A stretch of DNA of 64,000 nt from Liolophura sinensis (GCF_032854445.1 NC_088305.1:129001-193000), one strand, 5' to 3'; positions 23,471 to 35,925 are shown, counted from the first letter of the stretch. Made by a program: numbers and translations. The notes: a model not told the origin generated them from the letters alone.

Positions 23471-25199
23471 GAAGAATATGTATCATGAATATGATCTCTT
23501 AATTATCTGGTTGGGTTGCGATTGGTGCCATTGCAACCCAGTGTGGTGCATGTATTTCTAAAAGTAAGCCTTGTTTTGCGCAAACCTTGTCCTCATTATT
23601 ACCCGCTATCCAATGGCCTCGGTGATTGACAGATATCTACATGTGCCCTGACCCAGTTGTTCGTTTTCTGACAACGGCCGAGCTATTAGTAAAGCAGCCA
23701 GTTTATGCATGGCAGGTCGTGGATTCATATGTAGAAGTATAAAGTTGTTGTTATGTGAGCCATGCTTTTTGCGATATTTCTTACAAATAGGCATGCTATG
23801 TCTGAAAGACGCCGTATTTTACAGGTTAAGTTGGTGTTTGGGATATTGGTGTGTGCCAGTTCCTCGACGGGACTAATTTACCAAAACTCTATGAGGGTCA
23901 AAGAAAGCTTCATATATCAGGTTATTCTGTAATTAAACTTACAAGAAAAAAAAACAAAGAAAAAACGATGATTATTTGTATATATGTACCTGGGCAAGTA
24001 ATCTGCCAATGCATCGGTCGGCAAATAACCAATCAAAACATCAACATTCACCCAGTTAAATAATAAGAATCCTTCCAACCAATCAAATGACAGCCAGGTA
24101 ACGAAGCCAAAAGAACAGTTCACTGTGAAATTAAGCTGATAAATTTTACTCAAGATGGATTCGTCTTGAGTCACCTCATGTGAGCAGTCGAATCTGTTCT
24201 GTCGTTTAGCTACGTCATTTCTTAGAATGTGTTTTCTCTCCCTCAATATACACTGAGAAAAAAGTTGACTAGTAAGTCTGAGTCATATGACTTTTCTGAG
24301 TTGAAGTATCTAAATTGTTCCACTCAGATTTTTTAGTCAGCTGTTCAAATTTTTTATCTAAGTGACCCGGCTGCTACAGCGTACAGTGTCTGCCTTGCCC
24401 ACTGTAGCTCCCCAGCGCAATCCCGAATAGAGTCATACCTGAGACTTAAATATCGGTAATATTGTCACTGTCCCGCTTGACGTTCAGCTTGGAAGGAAAA
24501 TGACAACAACACGCCGATTTGGTGTCAGTATAATGTTACAGGGCGGGGCGTTGTGTGTGCATGGTGTTCTGACAAAGGCGCATGGTGTTCTGACAAATAA
24601 GTTTCACTGTGTGAGCACTATAAATACGTTTTCTCCGGTCTGGTGCAAGGAGACACCGTTGTGGTATGACCGAAATAATGTTGAAAGCGACTTTAAACCT
24701 CACTCAGACAAACTAAAACAGTTATCTCTCCCATACATCATAGAATGATAGTGTCAACACGGTCATAGAAGAACAATGAAAGGATTTTTCACCCAACATC
24801 AGATTTTATTGACAATCGTCTAGCACACTGAAACAACCCATCGAATGCCTGTAGATTCCTGCAATGATGGCAGGATAGTTTTGTGTTTCCATTTAATCAG
24901 CAATGTCACAACCACAAAGGTGTCCTTATGTTTAATTAGAACCAATTCCCTCCATCAGTTTTGGAACAAGATAGAAATATTCTTTCTATCCGGCGTATCT
25001 GAAAGCCAGACAAAGAGAAAATTTAGCTTCACCCAAATGTTAATTATTTTTCCCATTTATACAGACATCAAACAGGTTATGTTACACACACCTGTAGTTC
25101 TTGTTTATTCTTGTCTTATCACATGACACCTATCGCCGGAGTTTTAGAAGCTCTAAACAACTACTAAGGAACATAACACTAATTCAGTAAATCAATATT
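23471..25199. other. Unique DNA between the PDF gene and upstream repeats
   Basis: Frames at 23606-23794 (minus), 23917-24246 (minus), 24500-24748 (plus) and 24845-25126 (plus) carry no motif I recognise. A perfect 16-bp direct repeat (gcatggtgttctgaca plus aa) lies at 24,558-24,600. No gene called. Confidence 0.35.
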
Positions 25200-25207
25200 T
25201 ATAACAC

Positions 25208-25213
25208 TTTAAT
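25208..25213 (-). terminator. Candidate polyadenylation signal of the PDF gene
   Basis: attaaa on minus, about 315 nt after the stop codon of the peptide exon. It is the best variant signal I see. A weaker A+T-rich stretch follows. Position inferred only. Confidence 0.3.
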
Positions 25214-25528
25214 GCCATGAATGACTACCTGTGCACAATTCAAATAAAATCGCACCTAAATCAACAGTATTCATGAGATTGTTTCAAACTGGTAAAGAGA
25301 TAAAATGTAGTGACAATAAGCTTGCAGTAAACCTACATTACCGTGCTGCACAGAGAGCATAGGGTTTAAGTCTGAAATGTCATTATATATCTATTCTTTG
25401 TAATTTTGGTTCGACAAATACTAAGCACATGTGTCGGGTTTTGAATCTTTTAAGGCCCTCACTAAATGATCAGTTACGCCATTATCGAAATAGATTATCA
25501 TCTTCAACGTGGTAACTTACTGTATATT

Positions 25529-25669
25529 TTACCGCCTGCCAATCTTGTTCAAGTCCGGTATATTCAACATGGCGTCCACCGTCCCACTGTTCCGTTTGTC
25601 CTTCGAATAACTCCCGGAATATCCGGACATCGCCACGTGAATGATCCGAGCAGCTAGAGACATGATTTC
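25529..25669 (-). CDS. Pdf: PDF/cerebrin neuropeptide precursor, exon 3 (mature peptide)
   Basis: Encodes the C-terminal half of a pigment-dispersing-factor-type preprohormone. The acceptor is tgctttgtcatcag at 25670, in phase 0. The 46 codons begin EIMSLAARIIHVAMSGYSG, matching the helical precursor-related peptide of PDH/PDF precursors (arthropod pattern ELAAQILRVA). They continue SYSKD-KR, then NSGTVDAMLNIPDLNKI, then GRR and TAA. KR is the dibasic cleavage site, G is the amide donor and RR the terminal cleavage site, so the product is a 17-residue amidated peptide. Aplysia cerebrin, as I recall it, is also 17 residues, starts N-x-GT and ends PDLEKI-amide. Such peptides act through class B receptors and modulate locomotor, feeding or circadian circuits. 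A nearer cag at 25,69x would give an in-frame TGA, so the chosen acceptor is the only workable one. Confidence 0.93.
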   Translation of the reverse strand, partial: EIMSLAARIIHVAMSGYSGSYSKDKRNSGTVDAMLNIPDLNKIGRR

Positions 25670-26099
25670 CTGATGACAAAGCAAAATCACTGCAATGTAG
25701 CAAAATGTAAAAAAAAATACAAATTAGAATGAAGTGCTTCGTTTGTAAACACATTTCTGTTACAGTTTCTAACTGCCTCCTGGTCTTTATTCCTAAAGAC
25801 TCTCTTCGCCAACTGGCGAGATATGTTTATAATAGTAAACGCTGGAAATGTTTACATACTAATATGGTGGAAAATAGTTCAATAAAAATATATGTATGTT
25901 ATCATGTGTAAAAGTCGGTACCATGTAAAAGTGTTTATAATGGTAAACGTGTGACATTTGCTGTGTAACAGAAATATGTTTATGACCGAAACATTTATGC
26001 TTAATGTATAGAACATAAATGATCACAGAAAGTGAAATAAAGTACAGCAATTTTGCCTGTTGATGCAATTCAGTCAACTTTTAGACTTCACCAATAAAA

Positions 26100-26212
26100 T
26101 TTCAAATACGACAACACCACTTAGTCTCTTGGGGAAACTTATTGGAACGTCTGATATTCATCCATGAGTCAGTTAGTGACTTGCGACAGATGAAAGCATT
26201 ATTGGTTGGACT
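26100..26212. other. Intron DNA of the PDF gene
   Basis: Nothing recognised between the peptide exon and the 61-bp array in intron 2. Confidence 0.4.
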
Positions 26213-26607
26213 CAACACGGAAGATGGGAAGCCATCTCGAGAGACAAGATCAGGCTGACAGTAGGGATCGAACTCAAAACATCTGGGAAGCCACGTCTCG
26301 AGAGACAAGATTACGCGGAGAGTAGGGATCGAACAACACATCTGGGAAGCCATGTCTCCAGAGGCAAGATTAGGCTGACAGTGGGGATCGAACTCAACAC
26401 ATCTGGGAAGCCATGTCTCGAGAGACAAGATTAGGCTGACAGTGTGGATCGAACTCAACACATCTGGGAAGCCATGTCTCCAAAGGCAAGATTAGGCTGA
26501 CAGTGGGGATCGAACTCAACACATCTGGGAAGCCATGTCTCCAGAGGCAAGATTAGGCTGACAGTGGGGATCGAACTCAACACATCTGGGAAGCCATGTA
26601 TTTCGAT
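26213..26607. repeat. 61-bp tandem array (about 6.5 copies) in PDF intron 2
   Basis: The unit contains cacatctgggaagccatgtc, then tccagaggcaagattaggct, then gacagtggggatcgaactcaa. The gatcgaactc word recalls a tRNA B-box, so the seed may have been a SINE head, but this is weak. The sequence is unrelated to the 61-bp array at 59-63 kb. Confidence 0.95.
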
Positions 26608-26663
26608 CCACATGTCGGGATCATTATCAAGTGATTAACCACTTCATTTCCAAAAATCTAATT

Positions 26664-26665
<2 letters not shown>

Positions 26666-26716
<51 letters not shown>
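26666..26716. repeat. (AT)n microsatellite
   Basis: About 50 bp of pure alternating A and T in intron 2 of the PDF gene. Highly likely to vary in length. Confidence 0.97.
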
Positions 26717-26719
<3 letters not shown>

Positions 26720-27565
26720 TTTTTTGGGATAAACAAGGACAACATCAATTTCTGTTAGACGCATCCACCCGCCAACAGCAATGTATTCAAGCCACGATGC
26801 TATTTGAATAGGACTATACTATGTGATACAGCTTGCTCCAGACGAGGAGCGACGTCGTGCTGTGAACAGTGGAAACAGAATAACATCATTATTGAAATTC
26901 TGTCCAAATGTTGTTTTGGTGTCTCATTATGACTGAAGCATTTAGCGGATAACGTCATTGTTGAAGCAACGATTATTACACTATTATTTTGATTCCTGTT
27001 CCTAGGCGTTTCACTTGTGTTGTACATTTAGTTAAATCAGGTTCCACGATTTGAATACGATTGTCCAAAGACTAACCGGTGTGCAAACTATTTTCTTTTT
27101 TATTCTTAACGATGAGACAAAGTGCTTTTTTTAAAAAAACATTTTTAATTGTTTTTTGTTTTTTTTCAATTTTTGCTACGCCATAAAAACCATTGATACT
27201 TGGCTAAATACGTCATTAAAAGCCTTGCAACTATGCTTTCGGACCATATCCACGTTTCTAATGGACTACCTTAAGACCATTCTAATAAGTTTTAACTGAT
27301 TTTCAGTTGATCAAAATAACTCGAAAACCGTTGGAATTAATAACTATAGCGAAAATAATTTGGAAAATTTGGTCTCAGAAGCCTATGTTGGAAAATCATA
27401 ATTACCTGTGTGCCATTTCTCGACAAGAAAAAATGTGAAATAGAATACAAACTATCCCCAGGCTGAGTTTTCTGAGGCCTTTGTTCTTAACTTTATGCAT
27501 ACATTGGGTAGAGGGCACGATCTGGTACTTGCCTTTCAATAGCTGTGACACACGAAGCTCAGGTT
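26717..27565. other. Intron DNA, nothing recognised
   Basis: No exon-like segment. A+T-rich with T tracts near 27,130-27,170. Confidence 0.4.
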
Positions 27566-27607
27566 CAAACCGCCCCCCCTCGCCCCCTCGCCCCCCCCCC
27601 CAAAAAA
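27566..27607. repeat. C-rich then A-rich low-complexity tract
   Basis: Runs of c broken by tcg, ending in 12 c and 7 a. Confidence 0.9.
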
Positions 27608-27619
27608 ATACAGGGATTT

Positions 27620-27848
27620 AGTACACTTCGGGGCTCTAACCGCGTGTGGGGTCTTGGTGAGAATAAGTGGTCGGTTTCGAATCCAGCGTTCGTCATGGAT
27701 CACTTATCTTCCACCAATATATGTAACGTATTACGTGAGAATATTTTCCTCGGGCACCGCTGTTTCCTCTACCCATCATACTGACCGCCATCGCATAAGT
27801 GAAGAATTCTTGAGTATGACGTTAAAACAACTATCGAATAAATAAATT
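27620..27848 (+). mobile_element. Diverged full-length SINE
   Basis: B-box-like ggtttcgaatccagc at about 27,672, then tttcctctacccatcatact, gaccgccatcgcataag, gaattcttgagtatgacgtt and the tail gaataaataaatta. Same block order as the copy at 21.5-21.7 kb. Confidence 0.75.
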
Positions 27849-28935
27849 ATATACATTTAATGAATGTTAACTACGTAATTGACTACATTTTCAGGCAAGC
27901 TACATTAAAAGATTAGGTCTCATATGTACGCCTACACAAACCTACTTTGTTCTTTTGCACTTCAACAATAACAGGCGAAAGAACGTTATTTTAATTACAT
28001 ATTGTTTGATGATAAAAGTGAAGAGTCACAGCACGTGGCTTTTCGGGTCACTTGTAAGGATACAAGATACCAATTATCTGACTGTCGTCATTTCTGTGCA
28101 TAATTTAACTCGCTTCACCATGCTTTAAACTCGTCATTATAATGGAGCCAATCTCTAGGTCGTTAACAGAGGAAGTTGCTTGACCATCCGTCGGAATCAA
28201 TATTTGAACAACTTGTGCGATTGGATTCAGACGCCATGCGATAATTTGTCCGGTCGTTGTGTCCCCCCATGCAGTCTGGATTTTGAAGTGTGGACAGAGA
28301 CACATGTTTGCATTTCACACAGATTCGCCTGGGACTGACTGCTCCCCGACAGCGTCCGCATAACTATGCAAATCCCATTTTCCTCCTCGCTTCCTATCTG
28401 GCTGACATTCCGCCTCTGTCTCCCCATCCGTTGTGACGCTATATCCTGTGAACTGAGACAGTAATTTTGTCATGTCAGTTTCAATACCCACCAGCCTGTC
28501 TCATTCTGCTGACGTCACGTCGCGACACGTCTGTTGTCTAGATTAGAGGGGGAGAGGGGACAGGGGGGAGTGCGCTACTGAAATCAAATCAAGACCTCGA
28601 TAAAGTTTCCTTGCGTCATCCTCAAATCCTTTGGTGGATTATTTAAACTAATCAAACACTATCAATCTATGACACAAATTACACATCTAAAACAAAATAC
28701 GGGAGTTTCGTGTTTCGTGTATCATGGTGGCGTTCCTTTGTGCCGTGACGTCCTCAGTGCATTTTAACACTGACGGATAAAAGTATCCGCAAGACATTAC
28801 TGAATTATAGAAAATACCCTTTCAACTAAATTTTTCAGATCAGAAAAGTCACCGTCGAAGAATGGTACAAATTATTGCCTAATCTCATGTATAATGTTTA
28901 ACAAAATGCCTAATGACCTCACCGTGAACGTAACG
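27849..28935. other. Intron DNA with CRE-type palindrome
   Basis: A perfect tgacgtca at 28510-28517 and an atgcaaat octamer near 28,367 lie in a less A+T-rich stretch (28,240-28,570). Minus frames at 28105-28305 and 28227-28427 read well by eye but have no motif and no matched splice sites. This may be an intronic regulatory patch. Nothing is proved. Confidence 0.3.
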
Positions 28936-29148
28936 ATGTCAAATCCTCAGTCAAATACAGTAACACAGTATGTCAAATCTTCATCGAATACAGCAACACA
29001 GTATGCCAAATCCTCAGTCAAATACAGCAACACAGTATGCCAAAGCCTCAGTCAGATACAGCAACACAGTATGTCAAATCCTCAGTCAAATACAGCAACA
29101 CAGTATGTCAAATCCTCAGTCAGATACAGCAACACAGTATGCCAAATC
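28936..29148. repeat. 34-bp tandem array (about 6.3 copies) in PDF intron 2
   Basis: The unit contains atgtcaaatcctcagtcaaa, then tacagcaacacagt. Clear copies start at 28936 and 28970. Confidence 0.95.
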
Positions 29149-29360
29149 CCGAAAGATGGTTGTTTGTTCAGTGACATATTTATACAATTTCGTTCTGAAG
29201 AACGCAATACGTCAAAAGGAGATGCTTTACAAAAACGTAGAAGCAGCTCTGAAGAAATGTACATTGATTTTAGAACCATATATGGACGCAATACACTTTG
29301 ATATCCATATGGAAGAAAGTGTGTTGCTTGTGTATAAATCTGGAATATGAACGTAATGGA
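29149..29360. other. Spacer between two arrays
   Basis: Unique sequence. Open on plus together with the preceding array (28894-29301 and 28970-29350), but no motif is seen. Confidence 0.35.
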
Positions 29361-30006
29361 AGTACAGTAAACAGGATTGGGCTCATGGACGTAATGAGCT
29401 TACAGTAAACAAGATTAAGCACATGGACGTAATGAGCGTAAAAAGGATTAGGCACATGGACGTAATGAGCGTAAACAGGATTAAGCACATGGACGTAATG
29501 AGCGTACAGTAAACAGGATTAAGCACATGGACGTCTGTAATGAGCTTACAGTAAACAGGATTAGGCACATGGACATAATGAGCTTAAACAGGATTAAGCA
29601 CATGGACGTAATGAGCGTAAACAGGATTAAGCAAATGGACGTAATGAATGTACAGTAAACAAGATTAAGCACAAGGACGTAATGAGGGTACAGTAAACAG
29701 GATTAGGCACATGGACATAATGAGCGTACAGTAAACAGGATTAAGCACATGGACGTAATGAGCGTACAGTAAATAGGATTAAACATATGGACGTAATGAG
29801 GGCACAGTAAACAGGATTAAGCACATGGACATAATGAGCGTACAGTAAATAGGATTGAACATATGGACGTAATGAGCGTACAGTAAATATGATTAAACAT
29901 ATGGATGTAATGAGCGTACAGTAAATATGATTAAACACATGGACGTAATGATGGCACAGTAAACAGGATTAAGTGCATGGACGTAATGAGTATGCAGTAA
30001 ACTGGA
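29361..30006. repeat. 38-bp (33-38) tandem array (about 18 copies) in PDF intron 2
   Basis: The unit contains cagtaaacaggattaagcac, then atggacgtaatgagcgta. Some units lack the first four or five bases. Confidence 0.93.
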
Positions 30007-30690
30007 TTAGGCACTAAGGTACGCTAGATGCACTCCAACAGTCGACAGAACATAACGGGAATTTTTTTTTATTTTCCAGGGACTTGCAAACTGCATTACA
30101 GCTGGCTCAGTACCGTGTATCCATCCATTCGAAATCATAGCAGCAAGGCAACGTTGTCTCATTGACCTGCTCCATTGCTTTACCAAAATGGCGCCCAGCT
30201 CTTGAACATTCTGGGTTTGACGTCTCAAAACACGAATATAGAAATAGAACTCTGTTCACTCTGGTTACATCGAAGGTGACATTGTGCCCAACTTAGACGT
30301 ACATAAGGGCTTACTTGAGCCAGAATCGACCCAACAATCGAAGGACGTCGTTCACGAAGATAGGCAGCGCGCAAGCGCTTTGGTAAAGTCTGGGCAGTTA
30401 CGCGACCTCTAAACATGGCGAGTACACTGGTTGACTTTGCGATCGCAAAACGATTACGAAAGTGACGTAGCCGAATTTGATTGTCCTCGGTATGTGTCGT
30501 CACACGTGGCCGTCCTCACCTGGGGTGATTAGATGTTGTACCCGTTCGATCCACGCGTGTCCTCAGGTTGTGAATTGTTTGTCTACTGCAACTCATTTCG
30601 TGAACAACAGCCACAGCAAATCAAAGAGCACAGCACAAGAGCTAATTAGTCTGGAGCTAATTGCACGTTGACATTCAACATTTATGAACA
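30007..30690 (-). pseudogene. Tc1-like transposase relic
   Basis: Read on minus, 30,690 to 30,504 gives remnants of the N-terminal DNA-binding part (RQTIHNLRTRVDRTGTTSN, then GRPRVTTHTEDNQI with an internal stop). Frame 30503-30225 gives RHFRNRFAIAKSTS, RLRAAYLRERRPS and RLSWAQCHLRC. After a frame change, 30228-30007 gives NVQELGAILVKQWSRS and MRQRCLAAMISN. The order is that of Tc1-family transposases: GRPR hook, the 'R.RL...L..RRP' part, the '.WA..H' part, then the C-terminal 'NVQELG..L...W' and 'SMRRRC' parts. The catalytic middle is deleted. No inverted ends were identified. Confidence 0.8.
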
Positions 30691-31149
30691 AAATTATGAT
30701 CACATGACCCCATACAAGTGCAGGGTTACACTTTCACAAAAGATCCTGTTACGTGTACACCGCCTGGTTCATCAGAGTTGCAATGGTCGGGTGCATCAGT
30801 CACCAGTCGTTTGTAGAAGTACGCGAAGTTAATGAAAATGAGACAGCGAGATCACCAGTCGTTTGTACAAGTAAGCGACATGGTGCCAAAGATGTGGTGC
30901 ATCTATTAGATGGTGCATCTATCTTATGTAGTAGAAGCTTGTATTGCGCTGGCTGAGGAAATCAAAGAGTGTTCCAGCGTATTAATATCATAGTGGTGAT
31001 ATTCTAAAAAAAATCCATGCCTACACAAAACTTGATACCCGGAACAATAAATGCAATTCCTGTTTAAATATGACATGGTGCGAAAGATACAGTATGACCC
31101 TTGATAGAAGCAAAGTGCTGTTTTGTTCCGTAGAGCTTGGGTGGGGGTG
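30691..31149. other. Intron DNA, nothing recognised
   Basis: Contains a short direct duplication (atcaccagtcgtttgtaca-like words at about 30,797 and 30,851). No exon-like segment. Confidence 0.35.
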
Positions 31150-31715
31150 GGTGCCTGTCCTCACTGTCAAACATTAGATTGCCATTGCAACCTTATGTCC
31201 CATTGTCCTCACTGTCAAACATCAGACTGTTATTACAGCCAAAGGTCCGCTGTACTCACTGTCAAACATCAGGCTGTTATCACAGCCAACGCCCCGTGTA
31301 CTCACTGTCAAACATCAGCCCGTTATTACAGCCAAACGTCCGCCGTACTCATTGTCAAACATCAGACTACTATTACAGCCAAACGCCCGCTGCACTCACT
31401 GTCAAACATCAGACTATTATTACAGCCAAACGTCCGCTGTACTCACTCTCAAGCATCAGACTGTTTTTACAGCCAAACGTCCGCTGTACTCACTGTCAAA
31501 GATCAGCCGGTTATTACAGCCAAACGTCCGCTGTACTCAATGTCAAACATCAAACTGTTATTACAGCCAAACGTCCGCTGTACTCACTGTCAAACATCAG
31601 ATTGCCATTACAACTAAATGTCCCACTGTCCTCACTGTCAAACATCAGCCCGTTATTACAGCCAAAACGTCCGCTGTCTTCACCATCAAACATCAGATTG
31701 CCATTACAACCAAAT
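31150..31715. repeat. 47-bp tandem array (about 12 copies) in PDF intron 2
   Basis: The unit contains tcactgtcaaacatcagact, then gttattacagccaaacgtcc, then gctgtac. The open plus frames here (31123-31617, 31137-31745) rotate through three translations of the same unit, so they are accidental. Confidence 0.95.
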
Positions 31716-32161
31716 AACCGTCGGTCAAATTTACATGATCAATAAGGCGAACAAAGCCCGAACAAAGCCCACATATCACTGTATTCGGTATTCAGGTACA
31801 GTTTACTGCTGATGGTCAGTTACACCCACAACCCTCAGTATTGCAATCTCCTGTGCAAAAAGCTGAAAATGCCTTTCTCGGCATGTGTCTACGTTTGGGC
31901 TATGACAATTTTTCAAACATAGCACGTCCAGGAGTTTGTGTTCCATTCTATTTATATAGCCTTCTGTGTATATTATTTTCCTGATCGTGACATAAGTGTA
32001 TAGGAAAAAATGAAAGTATTTACTATCGTGAAATCAATATTCGGCGCTCATGCTCTGATTGGCCAAATCTAACAGTCCCAAAATGGCCAGATGGCATTTT
32101 CTTGGTTGAAAATGAAATCGTTGTGGCCAGAGGGTAACAATAACTGCTTTCTGGTCCTTAC

Positions 32162-32359
32162 GTGGGAGTTAACTGCGACAGTCCCTTGGCTTCCTCCAAC
32201 TACTATTCCGTGATTGCTGACAGAACAATCGATGCCAAAATATGATATGAGTTTAAATTGATCTGGGTTAAGCGGTGTTTTGACCACAGTGGCTTGAAGC
32301 CTTTTGACGGCCCGCCTTAAAACATAGTCCTCAACCAAACCATCACAGTACAAAAAAGA
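32162..32359 (-). other. Candidate 198-nt phase-0 exon inside PDF intron 2
   Basis: Acceptor tatgtctgtcttgcag, 66 fully open codons starting SFLYCDGLVEDYVLRRAVKR and ending GGSQGTVAVNSH, then a donor-like CCCAC|GTAAGG. It is phase 0 at both ends and on the same strand as the PDF exons on either side, which are also phase 0. It could therefore be inserted without breaking frame. I recognise no family. A chance open frame or a relic of another gene is equally possible. Confidence 0.3.
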
Positions 32360-32467
32360 CTGCAAGACAGACATATGGAAACTCGTTTACATGTTGACTG
32401 TCTTGTTTGAGAGTTGATGATAACGAACATCGTTACCATGATTTCCGAAGCAACATATATTTTGACT

Positions 32468-34785
32468 GCTTATAGTAATGACGACTGTCTGTAACAGTCA
32501 TGACTGCCTGTGACAATCATGACCGCCTGTAGCAATCATGACTGCCTAACCCAATCCTGACTGATTAACGCAATCCTGACTGCCATAACAACCCTGACTG
32601 CCTATAACAATCACTACGGTTTACAGTAATTACGAGTGCCCATAACAATTCTGGATGCTCATAACCATTCTGACCGCCTATAACAATCCCGACTGCCTAA
32701 CGCAATCATGACTGCCCAAAGCAATTCTGAAAGACTATTACCACCCTGACGTCCCATAACACTCATGACGGACTATTACAACCCTGACAGTCCATAACAA
32801 CCCTGAATGCCCATAACAGTCCTGATAGTCCATAACAATGCTGACGGATTATTGCAAACCTGAAAGCCCATAACAACGCGGACGGCCCATAGCAATTCTG
32901 ATAGACTATTACAAACCTGACAACCCATAAAAATTCTTACTGCCAAACGCAATCCTGACTGTCCATAGCGACACCGACAGCCCATAACAACCCTAGCAGC
33001 TCGTAGCAATTTTTGCTGCCAATAGCAATCCTGACAGATTATTACAGTCCTGACAATCCTGGATGCCCATAACAATCCTGACTACCTAACGCACTCATGA
33101 CTGCCCAAAGCAATTCTGAAATACTATTACAACCCTGACAGTCCATAACAACCTCAACCTCAACAGGCCATAACAATCCTGACGAACTATTACAATCCTG
33201 ACAGCCCATAACAATCCTGATAGCCCATAGGAATCCTGACGAACTATTACAATCCTGACAACCCATACCAACTTTGATAGCCCATAACAATCCTGACAGC
33301 CCATAACAATCCTGATAGCCCATAACAATCCTGACGGAATATTACAATCCTGACAGCCCATAACAATCCTTACGGACTACTCCAGCTTTGACAGCACATA
33401 ACAATCCTGACGCACTATTACAAGCCCATAACAATTCTGACGAACTATTACAATCCTGACAGCACATAGCAATCCTCATAGCCCATAACAATCCTGACGC
33501 ACTATTACAATCCTGACAGCCTATAATAATCCTGACGCACTATTACAATCATGAGGCACTATTACAATCCTGACAGCCCATGACAATCCTGAAGGCCTAT
33601 TGCACCCTTGACAGACCATAACAATCCTGATGGCGCTTAACATTCCTGACGGACTATTACAATCCTGACAGCCCATAACCATCATGACGGACTATTGCAC
33701 CCCTGACAGCCCATAACAATCTTGACATCCCATAACAATGCTGACGAACTATTACAATCCTGACAGCCCATAACAATCCTGAGGGACTATTGTATCCCTG
33801 ACAGCCCTTATCAATCTTGACAGCCCATAACAATCTTGACGCACTATTTCAATCCTGACAGCCCATAACAAACCTGGCGGAATATTCCAATCCTGGCAGC
33901 TCATAACAATCCAGGTGGACTATTACAATCCTGTCGGAAAATTACAATCCTGGCTGTCCATAATAATCCGGAGGGACTATTACAATCCTGACATCCCATG
34001 ACAATCCTGACGGACTATTACAATCCTGGCAGCCAATAACAACCCTGGCGGACTATTACAATTCTGGCAGCCCATAACAATCCTGACGGACTATTACAAC
34101 ACTGACAGCCCATGACAATTCTTACGGACTATTACAATCCTGGCAGCCCACAACAATCCTGGCGGACTTTTACAACACTGACAGCCCATAACAATCCTGG
34201 CGGACTATTACAATCCTGACACCCCATAACAATCCTGACGGACTATTACAATCCTGGCAGCCAATAACAATCCTGACGGACTATTACAATCCTTGCAGAC
34301 CATAACAATCCTGACAGGTTATTGCAACCCTGGCAGCCCATAACAATCCTGGCGGACTATTACAATCCTGGCAGCCCATAACAATCCTGGCGAATTATTA
34401 CAACACTGACAGCCCATAACAATCCTGGTGGACTATTACAATCCTGGCAGCCCGTGACAATCTTGGCGAACTATTACAACACTGAAAGCCCATAGCAATC
34501 CTGACGGACTATTACAATCCTGGCAGCCAATAATAATCCTGGCGGACTATTACCACACTGACAGCCCATAACAATCCTGGCAGCCCGTGACAATTCTGGC
34601 GAACTATTACAACACTGACAGCCCATAACAATCCTGACGGACTATTACAATCCTGGCAGCCAATAACAACCCTGGCGGACTATTACAATCCTGGCAGCCC
34701 ATAACAGTCCTGGCGGACTATTACAACACTGACAGCCCATAATAATCCTGACAGGCTATTGCAACCCTGCTAGCCAATCCTTAGT
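32468..34785. repeat. 19-bp tandem array organised as 38-bp dimers (about 120 monomers), PDF intron 2
   Basis: The two alternating monomers are cagcccataacaatcctga and cggactattacaatcctga. They share the last nine bases. The left part (32.47-33.1 kb) is more diverged and the right part more regular, as in an array still being homogenised from one side. Confidence 0.95.
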
Positions 34786-35366
34786 TCTTACTTAAGGCCG
34801 TGGGCTAGTCAGTGGAAGCTGGATTAGAGCCTGCTACCTCAGAGTTTATATTGTTGGGGGCGCGTGCTTTAATCACATGACACGTAAGAACTTTGCTCTG
34901 TTGTGCGTCTATCAATGCAAAAATCAATGTAGTTAGAGGTTAACTGTAGTTAGAGGTAAACCTAGTTTCAACAGTAAGAACTCATTGCATCGGGTGGCGA
35001 AAGAATTATTCACGAACATGTCACATGCTAAACCGTGTGCGTGGAGAGTAATTTGTGCTACAATAGCTGCACCAACATGCTTCATGTAGTAACACAGCCT
35101 ACACTACTGTCTCAGCGAACAGGCTACATTGTTTTTTCATAACCGAATTCCCTGAGATTCAAACCATACAGCCATGATATCATATACTACAAGAGATAAA
35201 ATATAATTCGTTTATGAAAAATTGCAAATAATATCAAATATGCCAGTGCCAGACACAAAGCTTAGACTAATTGGACTAATTTGATTATAATAGACATTAT
35301 ATTATTATACTATATATATCATTTCATCACAGGCAGCTATGTATGGAACATTCCTGTTTGACACAC
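34786..35366. other. Intron DNA next to PDF exon 2
   Basis: Nothing recognised. The donor of exon 2 is at its right edge on the minus strand. Confidence 0.4.
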
Positions 35367-35486
35367 CTGTCTGTCCGAGTCATCTGAAGCTGGTAAACCG
35401 TACGATCTCATTGGATTACAGTTTCCATGGGATACGAGAAGCACGAGAATCGTCATGACAACAAGACTGGCGGCCATCACTTTCAT
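35367..35486 (-). CDS. Pdf: PDF/cerebrin neuropeptide precursor, exon 2 (signal peptide)
   Basis: Exon 35367-35494. The acceptor is ttcattttatccacag, the ATG lies 8 nt later at 35486, and the donor is GACAG|GTGTGT. The 40 codons begin MKVMAASLVVMTILVLLVSH, a clear secretory signal peptide, then GNCNPMRSYGLPASDDSDRQ, ending in phase 0. This joins in frame to the GAA of exon 3, giving an 86-residue precursor, in the usual size range of PDF/PDH precursors. Signal cleavage probably falls near GNC or just before NPMRS. The open frame continues upstream of this ATG into intron, but the acceptor decides the start. Intron 2 is about 9.7 kb and full of tandem arrays. Confidence 0.88.
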
Positions 35487-35494
35487 GGCGTTAT

Positions 35495-35925
35495 CTGTGG
35501 ATAAAATGAACTGCATATTACCGGTCGCTTCAAGCATCGAATAAAATTAATGCAAGAACAGGTTAAATGCAATAAAAATTGTAATTCTAACGGAATACGT
35601 TTGCTGAAGAGAAAGAAAACAAGAGTTGAAGGAATTGTCATTTACATAATGGATATCCCCGTGAAGTTTTCTGGTTTAAAGTTTAACCATACACGTAAAA
35701 AAGTGAGTACAGGCTTCGAGCAAAAACAAAATATCCTGCTGAATACAAACACATGGCTGCAATAAACTGAGTGAAGAAAAACTAAAACAAGTAATAAATA
35801 TAGCCGCTAAAATACAGAGATGCCGGAGTTCAAGCCCGTGTTTCGACCTATTTGCTGTCGCTTCGGGTTACTGGAATGGAATCATTGGTGCAATGATATA
35901 TAGCTAACGTAATCAGAAAGCGTAC
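35495..35925. other. Intron DNA next to PDF exon 2
   Basis: A 71-codon plus frame (35550-35765) has no motif. Nothing else seen. Confidence 0.35.

Noticed and set aside
26213-26607. Relation between the 61-bp array here and the 61-bp array at 59-63 kb
   Set aside because: Only the period is the same. The sequences do not align.
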